From the NCBI GenBank assembly GCA_002633005.1, contig NMRA01000001.1, positions 1,778,498 to 1,804,277 of the forward strand: a DNA stretch of 25,780 bases. The letters run 5' to 3'. The DNA is from Phoronis australis (taxonomy: Eukaryota; Phoronida; Phoronidae). Positions within the stretch are counted from its first letter, which is position 1; the number at the start of each line of letters is the position of its first letter. A program made the translations under genes and the position numbers. Shown piece by piece: positions 9,794 through 19,442 of this stretch. The notes under the pieces were generated by a model. That model was not told where the DNA came from and searched no databases. It was given only the letters and a program-made list of their open reading frames with translations.

Positions 9794-9979
9794 TGTGGGA
9801 ATTCGGTACCTGCTTCCAAAGTAGGCCTACCTATAAATGCACAGGACACTTCCATAAAGATTATGCTGGTTATTTCAGACAAAAAGAAATTGCCAAGTTT
9901 CAGTGACCATTTTCATTTTTCAACAGCTCCTGTTGTTGTGAATGCCCATATTTTAACAAATCATTGTTTGTGCATTTTG
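9794..9979 (+). CDS. Candidate internal exon, unknown product
   Basis: The acceptor is TGTGTAGTGCAG ending at 9793. A 62-codon frame follows: CGNSVPASKVGLPINAQDTS, then IKIMLVISDKKKLPSFSDHF, then HFSTAPVVVNAHILTN. The alternation of hydrophobic and charged residues looks like beta strands of a folded domain. A weak donor TTG|GTAGCT at 9980 gives phase 0, which joins in phase to the exon at 11180. The open frame also extends upstream of the acceptor, so the exon start could differ. I do not recognise the family. Confidence 0.45.
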
Positions 9980-10275
9980 GTAGCTGTGGTATAATAGAAC
10001 TTTAAAATGATATAGCATTTCATTAGTGTTTGTTTTGTTGCATGAAAAAATGAAAAAGATAAAAAAATTTTCTCTGAACTATTTTGTCCTAAGTTGATGA
10101 GATTTTCCTGTTGTAGCGTCTCATTTTTTCTATAAAAGGTGTAACACCAAAATTATTACATTGTTTAGGTTCTACACTAGACAATAATTTTGAAAAAATG
10201 GATGCCCTTGAAAAATGCAAAAGGGAATTTTGGAAATTGTTTTTGTCTGAAATTGATGAGATTTCGCAATAACCT

Positions 10276-10372
10276 TTCACAGTGCTTCAATTCGTATGCA
10301 CAACTGTTAAATCTGCCTGTTTACTGGTGGTGATTTTAACTTCGATGATCGATCCAAGATCAAAGTTATTGT
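10276..10372. repeat. Fragment of the CCTTTCCCAC MITE family
   Basis: The block ACTGTTAAATCTGCCTGTTTACTGG followed by TTAACTTCGATGATCGATCC matches the right-hand internal part of the MITE at 8260-8895. The terminal repeats are not visible here, so it is a fragment or a diverged relative. Confidence 0.55.
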
Positions 10373-10875
10373 ACTTCTCCATGTTAATGCCCAGAGCGTA
10401 TGTAAATTACATTTAGGAACTCAAATACCGTGGAGTGGGCATTATGTCGAGCATAGGCATGGTCACTTTCATAAACTCTGTAACAAAAGGCTAATCGTTT
10501 TTGATTTCAGAGGTGTTCCACACCGTGGCCTGTATTTGAGATTGGGCATTTATTAGTCACAATGGTAATCCAAAACTTTGATAGAGAACAGAAACGTATA
10601 TGTAATTATCAACTCCAAGGTGGTGTGGTGTTAAATAACTCCGGAATTTCAAGCATTATTTCAAATATTAGTTAATTATCTGCTATTTGGTGGCCAGAAA
10701 TCAAATTCAAATAAACAGCAAAATGTTGCACATGCCTGTCAAACCACTCGGTACCTTGTTTCATTGTTCCATAGCTAGCTAACATTGTGGACCCAGCTCC
10801 CCCTATTGGAGACTGGGCATGTAAGGTTAAGTCCCACCCCGAAATTTTCAAATAATGTATTTTGACCACCCCAGG

Positions 10876-10945
10876 TTGGTTGCCACCTAGCCCTAATTTA
10901 TGAGCTCATGCTTGGTTGCTACCTACCCCTAATTTATGCAAACAA
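10876..10945. repeat. Tandem duplication with period of about 36 bp
   Basis: TTGGTTGCCACCTAGCCCTA and ATTTATG recur as TTGGTTGCTACCTACCCCTA and ATTTATG, two substitutions apart, head to tail. Noncoding. Confidence 0.75.
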
Positions 10946-11179
10946 CCGGGACTTCTTTGTAAGTGCTTGAGTTAATTTTAGCTTCCAAAAGGTTAGAACC
11001 TTGCCTTATTCTGGCAGAAAAGTACTCCCTTGTCTGTACTGATTATGACATGAAACACTACTTTTTGTTTAATGATCATTCTAATGTTATTGTACTCACT
11101 CAGCTGCATTTTCTCTCATCTAATCTCGCAATTGTGTTTGAAAACACTGAAAGCACTCACATGAACATTGGGTGACCAG

Positions 11180-11254
11180 CTCAATCATTACATCAGAACC
11201 ATTGAAGATGCTCTTGGTAAAATACTTGGTCAGGATACTGAAGTAGACAATCTG
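11180..11254 (+). CDS. Candidate internal exon, helical, unknown product
   Basis: The acceptor GGGTGACCAG ends at 11179 and a good donor CTG|GTAAGC starts at 11255. The exon is exactly 75 bp, phase 0 at both ends, and encodes LNHYIRTIEDALGKILGQDT followed by EVDNL, an amphipathic-helix-like stretch. The polypyrimidine tract is not adjacent to the acceptor, which weakens the call, but codon content and donor are good. It joins in phase with the 9794 exon. The next solid exon (15723) needs two incoming bases, so at least one exon between them is missing from this annotation. Confidence 0.55.
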
Positions 11255-11740
11255 GTAAGCTCCTTAGACCACCGATGCTTTATTTGACTGGGTGGTGGGC
11301 GTGTAGGCTGCCATCAATGTAGCTCTCTTGAGAGTGTGAAAGCAATCATTTGGGTGAACCCAACTGCAATTTCTCGAAAATGTTCAAAGTTGTTTATATG
11401 CACCCCATGCTCTGCTTATTTTTTAAGTTCATGAACACAGTGTCATTCGCCTTCAACAGTATTATAGACAAACTTTTATTAGAAACCTGAAGCTTTATGG
11501 TAAAGTGGGGTTCGTGATAATTGGTCTTTTCTGGGACATTGCTGTAATCTGTCATACCAAACAACACTCCCCAAAACATCAGCACATCAACATTGGTGTG
11601 AAAGTACTTCAAGTCTTGTCAGTTTCTCTAATCTTTTAATCAGGGTTTGGCATGATGGTGGCTTTGCTATTTCATTTTAATTTAGCCATTGCACCTGCAT
11701 TATGTTAGACTATATATCATGTACATATTGCTTTATTCAG

Positions 11741-11787
11741 TTTCGTGGCTGACCTTGGCGTTGTCTGAGCTTGCGACAGTTTTGCAG
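11741..11787 (+). CDS. Possible short internal exon
   Basis: TGCTTTATTCAG is followed by 47 bp reading SWLTLALSELATVLQ in the only stop-free frame, then CAG|GTACAT. The exon would begin with two bases completing a codon and end in phase 0. The incoming phase does not match the 11180 exon, so it requires a missing exon or is a chance find. It is kept because both splice signals and the peptide look reasonable. Confidence 0.28.
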
Positions 11788-13060
11788 GTACATGCTATTG
11801 CTTTCTCATTAATAAGGCGTTATTTTTATAAATTTCTTCGATGACAATTGGCGTGAAATTGTCTTTGTGCTAATTGTAAGTGTTTGGGTAGCATGTGACC
11901 ATATGGTGTACTAAAGACTACAGTGAAAATACCACCATGATTTAGAATTGTTTTGATAGGAAGCTGATTGCTTTCAAGGACTTTGGATCATGCATGCCTT
12001 AGTTTATTAGATCTGCTTTGCTCGCCCTGTTTATAGAGTTGTTGCCACTTTTGTACATCATTATTTTTGACCGCATTAATAATAATCGAGGGTAGTGGAG
12101 GGGTCAGTAATTGATAATTTAAAAATAATCAAGTTGTGACCAAAACTTAAGTGCTTGACATAATTATTTTCTCAAACTGATTAATAGCAAAAGAAAATTT
12201 CTGGAAATGGATGGACATGTCGGAAGGTTGATAAGAGATTTCATCTTCTCTCATAATAATTCAAAATTAGCTAATATAGAGGTATTTAATCAAAAACAAT
12301 AAGCCTGTAAAGCTGATCTTCCAGCTGCCTTTTTGAGAAATGGTTGCATGATTGGATATGGCGGGACAGATGGACTTTAGTAAGTAAGATTGTACATATT
12401 TGCTAACCATCGTTGGTGTCTTCATAACATGAACAGACATCGGGGAGGTTACGAGATCAACCTTCTGTACAACAGTCTGACAACGACACATTGCACAGTG
12501 ACAGTTGTCGAGAATTCTGAGTTAATTTTGAATTTTTAGAGGTGAAGATGAAATCTAGTATCATTCAAACACCTACCTGATGAAGTTATTTCTTGGAAAT
12601 TATAGATTATTTCATCGTCGTTGATAAGTTTTATAAGAAAATGTTGACATTAAACATCAATAAACCCTACAAGACTGTGCAGTTTTCACCTTTAATATGT
12701 TCTTGTACAGTAGAATGCCATCACATAGCATTGGCACAGAACTCTTTTCTAGCCCTGGAATGCCAACTTCAAAATCGTGCTATGCCACGATATCGATATC
12801 GTATGGCACGCACACGCATGTGTGGCATTTGTTTGCATTTGTTTGTTTGTTGGTTATTCCTATGGAATTTAAACAACCCTTAGCTAGCAATAGGAGTAGT
12901 TCTTCCAAAGTTACGTAAACACACCTGTCAGTGGGGCCTAAATTTTTCATTTATAATTGCTCAGAAACCAAAAGTCACTTCTTTCCTTAGGATACTGTAA
13001 AATGATGTTGAAGGGCCTTACATACAAACGTCAATGTGTTGATGTTTTGGGGAGTTGCCG
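11788..13060. other. Probable intron, no clear content
   Basis: No convincing exon. A 16-bp perfect palindrome (12788-12803) is listed separately. The overlapping plus-strand frames at 12593-12918 are in different phases and carry no family signature. Confidence 0.4.
12788..12803. repeat. 16-bp perfect palindrome inside a longer imperfect one
   Basis: ACGATATCGATATCGT is self-complementary, and the flanks TGCC and ATGGCA extend the symmetry with one extra base. It may be a diverged hairpin or a chance palindrome. Confidence 0.8.
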
Positions 13061-13063
13061 TCC

Positions 13064-13495
13064 TGGATCGAAGTTAACAGCGCCAGTTAACTTCACAATA
13101 AACAGGTGGATTTAACAGCGGAGCATTGACGCTGCGGCGCAGTTAATGAACAGTCAACTTCGGTCCCCATCGAAGTTATTGCCAGTGGCCATTATAATCG
13201 TCAACAATTAAAGGGTGGTGTTGTCACTGATAGCTATATTTTGCTTGAATAATCACCAATTGAATTAAAAATAAGTTTTATGTCAATTAGCACATGTAAA
13301 TGTTCCCAAATTGTCACATTAAAAAGTCTTAGTGTGTAGTGCAGCCTTGCGATTACTTCGATGGCAACAGCGTCACCTACCGTTTACTTCGATGTCCGTT
13401 AACTACCAAATCCAATATGAATGGTTTAGTTAACTTTGCAGTTTACGTTGACGCTCACTTAGACTGGAGTTTAGTCAGCATGAAAAGACCTTACC
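13064..13495 (-). repeat. Diverged members of the CCTTTCCCAC MITE family
   Basis: Read on the minus strand, 13064-13170 gives CGCTGTTAAATCCACCTG and GCTGTTAACTTCGATCCAGG, matching the right-hand interior of the MITE at 8260-8895. At 13345-13495 are further TTAACT and ACTTCGATG blocks ending in a possible terminus AAAAGACCTTA. It may be one disrupted element or two fragments. Terminal repeats are not clear. Confidence 0.55.
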
Positions 13496-14154
13496 ACCCA
13501 AAAATGTCTTGTTGAAAACTCCTAGCATGTACTTTGATAGGTTGTCGAAAGAGGTTCTAAGACTGAATGAAAAGATCTATATTTATATCAGAGGCCAGAG
13601 TTTTCCTGGTTTCCAGCCAGGGCCACGGGTTGATATAAAAAATGACCAATGTAACATTCTGATAGGTTGACTAATTTTGCCGGGAAATTGCTAGTTGGCT
13701 ATAACTGTAACTCAAGAGTCTCACTTGATGAACAAAATTGAAGAGACGAAATGGGCTTGATTTGATTACTGCAACAATATCAAAACTCAGTCGAGCAGAC
13801 TACTGGAAATTCTCAGTACAAACCATCACGGCTAGTCTCGGGGTCGCAAGTTCTTATAATAATGATTTTACCTATGTCAAGTTCTCCGGTCGTTCAGTTT
13901 TGGTGCTGTGCAGGTGCAGTACCTGGGGATTTCCATTTGTTTTGTGATTGGAGATGAAGGGGAATATGGAACAGAGTTGTGATGTTCACTGTTATTACAA
14001 ACTGAAATGACAAATTATCAGTTTTAAATAACTATGATTATTTTAATAAAATGCCATAGATGACATTGTGATTACAGCCGGCTACTGCATGTTCGCAATC
14101 AATACACACTTTTGGTTCGAAGTTGCTACAGACAGTGATAAAAATTGTAGACAT

Positions 14155-14285
14155 ATAGATTATTACATGGCGAGGTCGTTATCCCCCGTTATCTAGAGCC
14201 CGAGTGGATTTTGGAGAATAATTCTCCAAAATCCACGAGGGCTCTATATAAGGGGGATAACGGCTGAGAACATGTAATAATCTAT
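14155..14285. mobile_element. 131-bp hairpin MITE-like element
   Basis: The arms ATAGATTATTACATG (14155-14169) and CATGTAATAATCTAT (14271-14285) are exact inverted repeats. Inside them CGTTATCCCCC, then GAGCCC, then GTGGATTTTGGAGAA on the left mirror the right half around a centre near 14220. Small asymmetries remain. It would fold into one long hairpin. It has no coding capacity, and I cannot assign a superfamily. Confidence 0.85.
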
Positions 14286-14815
14286 TTATACCTCGTACTA
14301 AATGAGAAACATTGCAATGAATCGATTTACCTTTTTTGACTCTCCACAGCTTTGTAACTACTTTCTGTGTCAGAGGCCCGGGGTTGGAGGTCGTGACCTT
14401 TTAAGAAAAGCCGGGCTACTTTGTCAAATAATCCTTTTACTCAAAACCAATTGAAAACTTAAATATAATAGAAATAAATTGAATTTATAAATTAAGGTTT
14501 ACCAACTATTATAGCTCAAAACACGTTTTTCTCATGCTAAGCTTCGACCGGGAAATTATCGTCTGCTAAAGTAGGTTACCACTGGTAACTGAATATAATT
14601 CTCAAGTCAAAGATCCTGAGGACACGATACCCGTATTCAAACTGTAGATCGGTGATTTACAAGTAAGAGGACATAAGAGAACATTTTCACTGAATTAAGA
14701 TAAAATTTTTATGGAAATTATGTGTCTTATTTTTCGTAGCGTATAAGTACAGTACAATGTGGTTTGTTGAACATGCGATAATTGCGCATGCTCATTTAGT
14801 ATTCTATTTTCACTG
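14286..14815. other. No gene seen between hairpin element and tRNA-like repeat
   Basis: AT-rich sequence without coding potential. It may be part of a larger repeat that includes the neighbouring hairpin and tRNA-like segment, but no outer boundary is visible. Confidence 0.35.
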
Positions 14816-14829
14816 TTGATGACATCAGT

Positions 14830-14905
14830 CGCTGCATGGTGTAGTGGTAATGTCGGCGACCAGCAATTTCAAGGTCCCGGGTTCGACTTCGTCCTCGGTT
14901 TCCCG
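14830..14905 (+). repeat. tRNA-derived repeat (SINE head or tRNA pseudogene)
   Basis: TGGTGTAGTGGT at 14837-14848 fits the RNA polymerase III A box, and GGTTCGACTTC at 14880-14890 fits the B box with one deviation. Their start-to-start spacing of 43 bp is as in tRNA genes. The flanks do not pair into an acceptor stem, so a functional tRNA is unlikely. This is the usual picture of a tRNA-derived SINE head. The body of the SINE might extend into the following sequence, but no tail could be defined. Confidence 0.6.
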
Positions 14906-14912
14906 CCAAATC

Positions 14913-14934
14913 GTTATCTCACTAGTGAGATAAC
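14913..14934. repeat. 22-bp perfect palindrome
   Basis: The two halves GTTATCTCACT and AGTGAGATAAC are exact reverse complements with no spacer. It lies just after the B box of the tRNA-like segment. Confidence 0.9.
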
Positions 14935-15722
14935 TTTATGGGTTATTACACTGTTGTATCTGCCATTTGACGCTAATATTGTGGTAAAAAAGTATTTATT
15001 TTGAGAAAATAGGTTGTTCATTGTCTCTCGATAACATTAGTAAAAGTTTAGCAAAATCACTCACTGAGAGACTAAAATTGACAGATGGTAGCAGACGTTT
15101 CGGCCTGGTCCGCCAGGCTTTTGCCGTTGATTGGAGTATCGGGGATATTTCCCGCCGTACACTTGATAATGATGTCGTTGTAGAGGGGAGATAATTGAAC
15201 ACCACAGTCCCAATTCAAAGTGGGCGCTGGCTCCTGATTTTAATAGATTCCTTGATTTTACGTGCTGCCATTTCTGCTCACGGCAATCAGACTGTAAAAT
15301 AATATTAAAATCTGATGATCCATTATAACCAATGATGGTTGCTGGACACTTTCTAGTCATCGATTGTGAAAGTCTCCGGTTCTGGGTAACCTTATCTGCA
15401 AGTCTGTCCATAAGCCTTATATTTTCTAAAAATAAGGAACTTGTTTAAATTAGGTTTTCTGAAAAAAGAAAGCTTAGAGCATTTAATTATGGATCTTATA
15501 CTGGCCTTGTCTTTCAGAGATATTTAGCATACTTATAATTTGAATAAAAAACGTATTTGTAGTATGCCCAAATTTGTTAGATATTATTTGAGATTAAATC
15601 TCAAAAACACTGATTTCTAAATCATCTATTCACTGCCATTTTATTCAAAGGATCATTGTATTCTTCCTAAACCTCTCTAGGCTTGCTATAGGTTATTTAC
15701 GTGGTATTTGTAATTGTTACAG
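14935..15722. other. Unclassified, probably repeat-derived stretch
   Basis: A GC-richer patch around 15090-15230 contains GACGTTTCGGCCTGGTCCGC and a 116-codon minus-strand open frame crosses it (15061-15411). The composition differs from its surroundings and suggests an old transposable element, but no RT, transposase or TIR is visible. The last 100 bp run into the splice acceptor of the next exon. Confidence 0.35.
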
Positions 15723-15942
15723 TTTTGGAATCTCTCTGCTGTCTGCCTCTAAACAGAACACTTCACCCCAGGACACTGTGTTTGGTCTGACTGTATCCCT
15801 ACAGAGGAAGATCCAGGAATTATCCTGCTGGTCACACATTGACAGTGTAGGATCTGAGATTATTGTATACCTCAAAGAACAGTGCTTTAGGGAGGGCGTC
15901 ATTTTCATTATAACTCTCGTCGTTGCTGAAGAAAGCATACAG
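15723..15942 (+). CDS. Internal exon of unidentified gene
   Basis: The acceptor TTGTAATTGTTACAG ends at 15722 and the donor CAG|GTGAGA starts at 15943, both good. The exon has one incoming base plus 73 codons and ends in phase 0. It encodes FGISLLSASKQNTSPQDTV, then FGLTVSLQRKIQELSCWSH, then IDSVGSEIIVYLKEQCF and a strongly hydrophobic REGVIFIITLVVAEESIQ. The hydrophobic run is short and looks like a buried strand rather than a membrane span. It joins in frame to the exons at 17337 and 17575. I do not recognise the family. Confidence 0.7.
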
Positions 15943-17336
15943 GTGAGATACTTGGTGAAAGTTTTTGGTTGGGTATTTCACCGTTTTTGTCATTAAATCT
16001 CATTATGAAATGCCTGATATTTGCTTTAATTAATCAGTATAAAAAATCTATAGTATGGTTCTTTAAAGATGTATTTGCATGCTCCTAACTAATTGCTAAT
16101 GTATAGTCTGAACTAAACAATAATGCTATTTAAACATAATCTACACTAAACAAAGTGCAGTTGTATTCTTAGACAACTTATGAATGTGAAAACAAAAAAT
16201 TCTGCAAATAGGTCACCTTTTAACACTAATGAAGTACCTTGGGGGCTCACATAGCCTGTGTCATGCAGTGTTATTCCCCATCACCACCTCAGGATACTTA
16301 GTAGACACTGTTGAGTGATTTGCGGCAGATCATTTTCACCTCAAAATTGTTCATAAAAACATTTAGCAATTTTCAACCTAGTTCATATTCACATCGTGGC
16401 TATGATGTTGTGTTTCTAACTAATTTTACCAAGCAATCACAGTGATAAGGAATTAGCGCGCAAGTTCCACTTTAATTCTCAGTAAATGGTTAATTCAGTC
16501 TCTGCATATATTTGGTTGCAGTATTTTTGAACACTTCTTTGGAATTGATATTTGAACTGTCTATTACATGCAGCAATAAACGCTATTCCTAATTCATGGT
16601 GTAAAATAATTCCATAGTTTAAAGTATTATCTGTAGCGAATATTTGTCAAACCAACAGAGAACAGAAATAGTGGAAATATTTGACTGAACAAATTTTTGG
16701 TGATCAATGAAATAATTATGAGCAGAGCACAAAAAATGTGATCCTCTGCTAATTAACCTGGCTGCTTAAAACATGGTTGACAAGCATGCTTCAGATATCA
16801 GAATTCAATGGTTTCATCAAAACATTGTGCCATACTGGCAACTAATATGGTAACTTGTTCCACTTCACTGCAGCTGGGCATAGTTTCCAGTGTTTTTAAT
16901 TAACGTAACAGAGTTTACCAAAGCCACATCACTGAGGGTCAGTCATAAGTGCTACAGGTAATTATAAGCATACTCTCAGCAGTTTAATGTTCACTTTTAC
17001 ACAATATGCCATTCACTCATACCTGGTTAATTTCACTTTTATACAGCATGCCATTCACTCATAGCTTTCACTTGTACACCATATGCCATTCAGAAGCTTG
17101 GACTGCACATTCCTGGTGTGCCCTGGATTTGCATACCTTTTCTTTGTGTAGATTCAGAGAATCCTATTGTCATTTGTGAATGGGATTATCATCTGATCAA
17201 TGTATTTCTTGCCAACTATTGTATGCTAGGACTGCCAACACTGTTGCACACAGTGTTTGTTTTTATTGGGGATAAAGGAATCAAGGACAATAAGGAAATG
17301 CATCATCTGAAATTCTGTCAGTTAAGCTTTTGAAAG
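15943..17336. other. Intron with a triple short repeat
   Basis: No exon is seen between the two flanking exons, which match in phase. The only structure noted is the triple repeat at 16990-17092. Confidence 0.5.
16990..17092. repeat. Three tandem copies of a roughly 30-bp motif
   Basis: TTCACTTTTACACAATATGC plus CATTCACTCATA, then TTCACTTTTATACAGCATGC plus CATTCACTCATA, then TTCACTTGTACACCATATGC plus CATTCA. The first spacer is longer than the second. It lies in the intron. Confidence 0.8.
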
Positions 17337-17396
17337 GAACTGCCATGGACTTATTCTCAATACATCCAAATTCAAATTTCACCTGATTGGCTTAAG
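17337..17396 (+). CDS. Short internal exon of unidentified gene (20 codons)
   Basis: The exon is exactly 60 bp, ends on the strong donor AAG|GTGAGTG, and encodes ELPWTYSQYIQIQISPDWLK. An in-frame TGA lies two codons upstream, so the frame must be entered by splicing. The best acceptor is TTTTGAAAG at 17336, preceded by a moderate pyrimidine run. It is phase 0 at both ends and so fits exactly between the 15723-15942 exon and the long exon. The aromatic-rich peptide, the donor and the phase agreement are the evidence. The family is not recognised. Confidence 0.65.
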
Positions 17397-17574
17397 GTGA
17401 GTGTTTTATTGCCCACATCAACAAGCTATAATTCAGTCTTTAATGTGCGACTAACAAGTTGTGAGAATGGTAGCAATGTAAGCTTTAATATTTTTTTCTG
17501 GAAATGATGCATTAGTTTTTTTTTTTCGCAAGTGCCTGTTGACCGAGCTTCTTGACAGCTATGCTTTGTTGCAG

Positions 17575-18824
17575 GTTCTTCTTGGGGAACAGCTAGTCGC
17601 AAATTTTCTACACAGAATTGACAGTCGATCTGTAACTCACCTGGCACTGGACGGCGATGCCAAATTTGATTTGATTCAGTTTGTCTGTGCACACTTTAAC
17701 TCACCCCTCTGGCAAGAGTATTTGCTGCAACAATCAGAAAACACTCCTCACAAATCACTTGTTCAGGACCAGTCGAGCGTAGAGTGGGATGCTTTTATGA
17801 GTGCTGGGGATTCAGTCAAGCTTGATTTGTTTTCAAAAGACAGTGATCTTTCACTTGAAGAAAAATACCAACACAACAGCAGGAGCTGTACTAGTGAACA
17901 AGATAGTCCTCCAGGAGTTGGCACAAGTCTGTTGTCTGACTCAAGTTTTGATTGGGAAGAAGTTCAGTCTGAGGGGAAGGAAAATAAACGGAGGGGGTTA
18001 CACGTGCGATTCGACATGGATGAGAACAGCAATCATTCCAACAATGTCAGCCGGGATAAAACGAGAAGTGTGAAGGAGCTGCGTCTGATCTTTGACAGGG
18101 ATGCCAAGGACATTCCCTCTCCACCAGTCATGACATCACCACGTGGAACACACCACAGTGGCATCAACCTACGTAAGTATGAGAAACCAAGCGACAGGCG
18201 GAACTATCGTAGCGACCCTGGGGAAGTGGACTACTCTCCACAGTACAAGGGATTCAACTCCATGGCTGGAGTCGACCTTGACAGCGATGTCCTTAGTCGT
18301 GACATGACCCTCGACTCATCCACCTTGTCAATTGATGGTAGCTATGATACTGGTGATGGTTCTTTTGGTCAGAGCTCAGGATACGGTCACGGCGACAGCC
18401 TTGTAGAGGGTGGTGCTATTGGAGGTGAAAGGGATTATACAGAACATGATGAAGACAGAAATTTGCTGGATGGCGGCACAGATTCTGTTGGTAATGGTGC
18501 TGACATGAACGAACCATCAGTTATCACTGAAGATATGTTTGCACTTCTTAGCAAAGATCTGGAAACTGATGATGCTCAGCAGAACCAAGAGTCTGAAGTG
18601 GTTGAGGAAGTGGTTGTTGAAAGCGTGACCAAGCCGGTGCATTCGGCGATTGTGTTTCCTGACCACATGGAAGAAGGTGATGTCAAGATGAATGCAGACA
18701 GTTACAGAGACAGTGGCATCGGTTTGTATGGCGATCAAGACGGCCTTCATGACACCGCAGAAGTCACACCATTGTTGAGAGGAGGTGGCAGTGTGGATGA
18801 CGGACATTTCCAACAGGAATGTGG
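17575..18824 (+). CDS. Long exon of unidentified gene: folded N-part and acidic disordered tail
   Basis: This is the clearest coding block in the window, open for about 1.25 kb and ending at the donor TGTGG|GTGAGT (phase 2). The first 50 or so residues (VLLGEQLVANFLHRIDSRSV, then a stretch with KFDLIQFVCAHF and LWQEYLL) look like the helical end of a folded domain continued from the upstream exons. The rest is rich in Asp, Glu, Ser and Gly and probably disordered. Short motifs visible there are FDWEEV (near 17947), which fits an LC3-interacting motif; DSGIGL (near 18709); and EVTPLL (near 18760), which fits an acidic dileucine signal. An alternative acceptor at 17532 would add 14 in-frame residues. 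A stop follows at 18826 if the donor is not used, so this could also be a terminal exon in some transcripts. I cannot name the protein. Confidence 0.85.
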
Positions 18825-19442
18825 GTGAGTTGTGTTTCTCTACTGCTATTTTTTCAATTGGTAATAAAATAAAGAACACAACAAATACTCATGAAAGTGG
18901 TAGGCCAAATAGGCATAGGTCGCATGATCTCAATGATGCTTGACCTTAACTTAATACTATGAAAACGTTATCTATCATAATCTCCTGAATGAACTTGTGA
19001 TATTCAGTTCACATGCACTTTGGATACTATGTCCTGACTGGTAATACACATTTAACAGTGCAATAATTTCACCATCTGATGCTTTCCCTGAAAAGTGCCC
19101 TGGTCTTAAACTATCATTAACCGGTCAGTTTATCACAACATACCACTATGATCTGTGACAAAACTAATTTAAATTCCCCTATAGTTTTTGACACCTAGTG
19201 ATTCATGGCTGTGATATTATTGGGGTTTTCTTGTATTGATGTGTAAAATTTTAGCAATTATTGTGTGATGATTGGCAGATCTTAATTACGAAATCATTTT
19301 TATTTTAATGAAAAGTGAGTGACATGTAGAGGTCATGGTAGAAGTTCTTCATCTAAGGATACAAATATTTGATAAATTATAACATTCAGAGTCCTTTATT
19401 TCAGAGTCATACTACTAACAGATATATATGTTAGGAATTTAC
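18825..19442. other. Downstream intron or flank, no feature seen
   Basis: AT-rich, with no exon or repeat that I can support. AATAAA occurs at 18865-18870, about 40 bp past the in-frame stop, so an alternative transcript end here is possible but unproven. Confidence 0.45.

Larger units (their letters stand above)
9980..11179. other. Probable intron with MITE fragment and short tandem repeat
   Basis: Contains the MITE fragment at about 10276-10372 and a 36-bp-period duplication at 10876-10945. Minus-strand open frames at 10089-10280 and 10672-10869 carry no recognisable motif. Confidence 0.4.

Noticed and set aside
11280-11345. Possible exon reading CHQCSSLESVKAIIW
   Set aside because: The acceptor (GTGTAG) is weak and the phases do not link the exon at 11180 to the candidate at 11741.
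14830-14905. Functional tRNA gene
   Set aside because: A and B boxes are present, but no acceptor stem pairs and the anticodon arm is not convincing, so it is better read as a tRNA-derived repeat.
15061-15411. 116-codon minus-strand open frame as a gene
   Set aside because: It has no recognisable domain and lies in a patch of different composition that looks like old repeat DNA. I kept it only as an unclassified stretch.
17426-17692. 88-codon minus-strand open frame opposite the long exon
   Set aside because: It is an antisense shadow of the real exon and the poly-T tract.
18517-18879. 120-codon minus-strand open frame
   Set aside because: It is mainly the antisense shadow of the acidic tail of the long exon.
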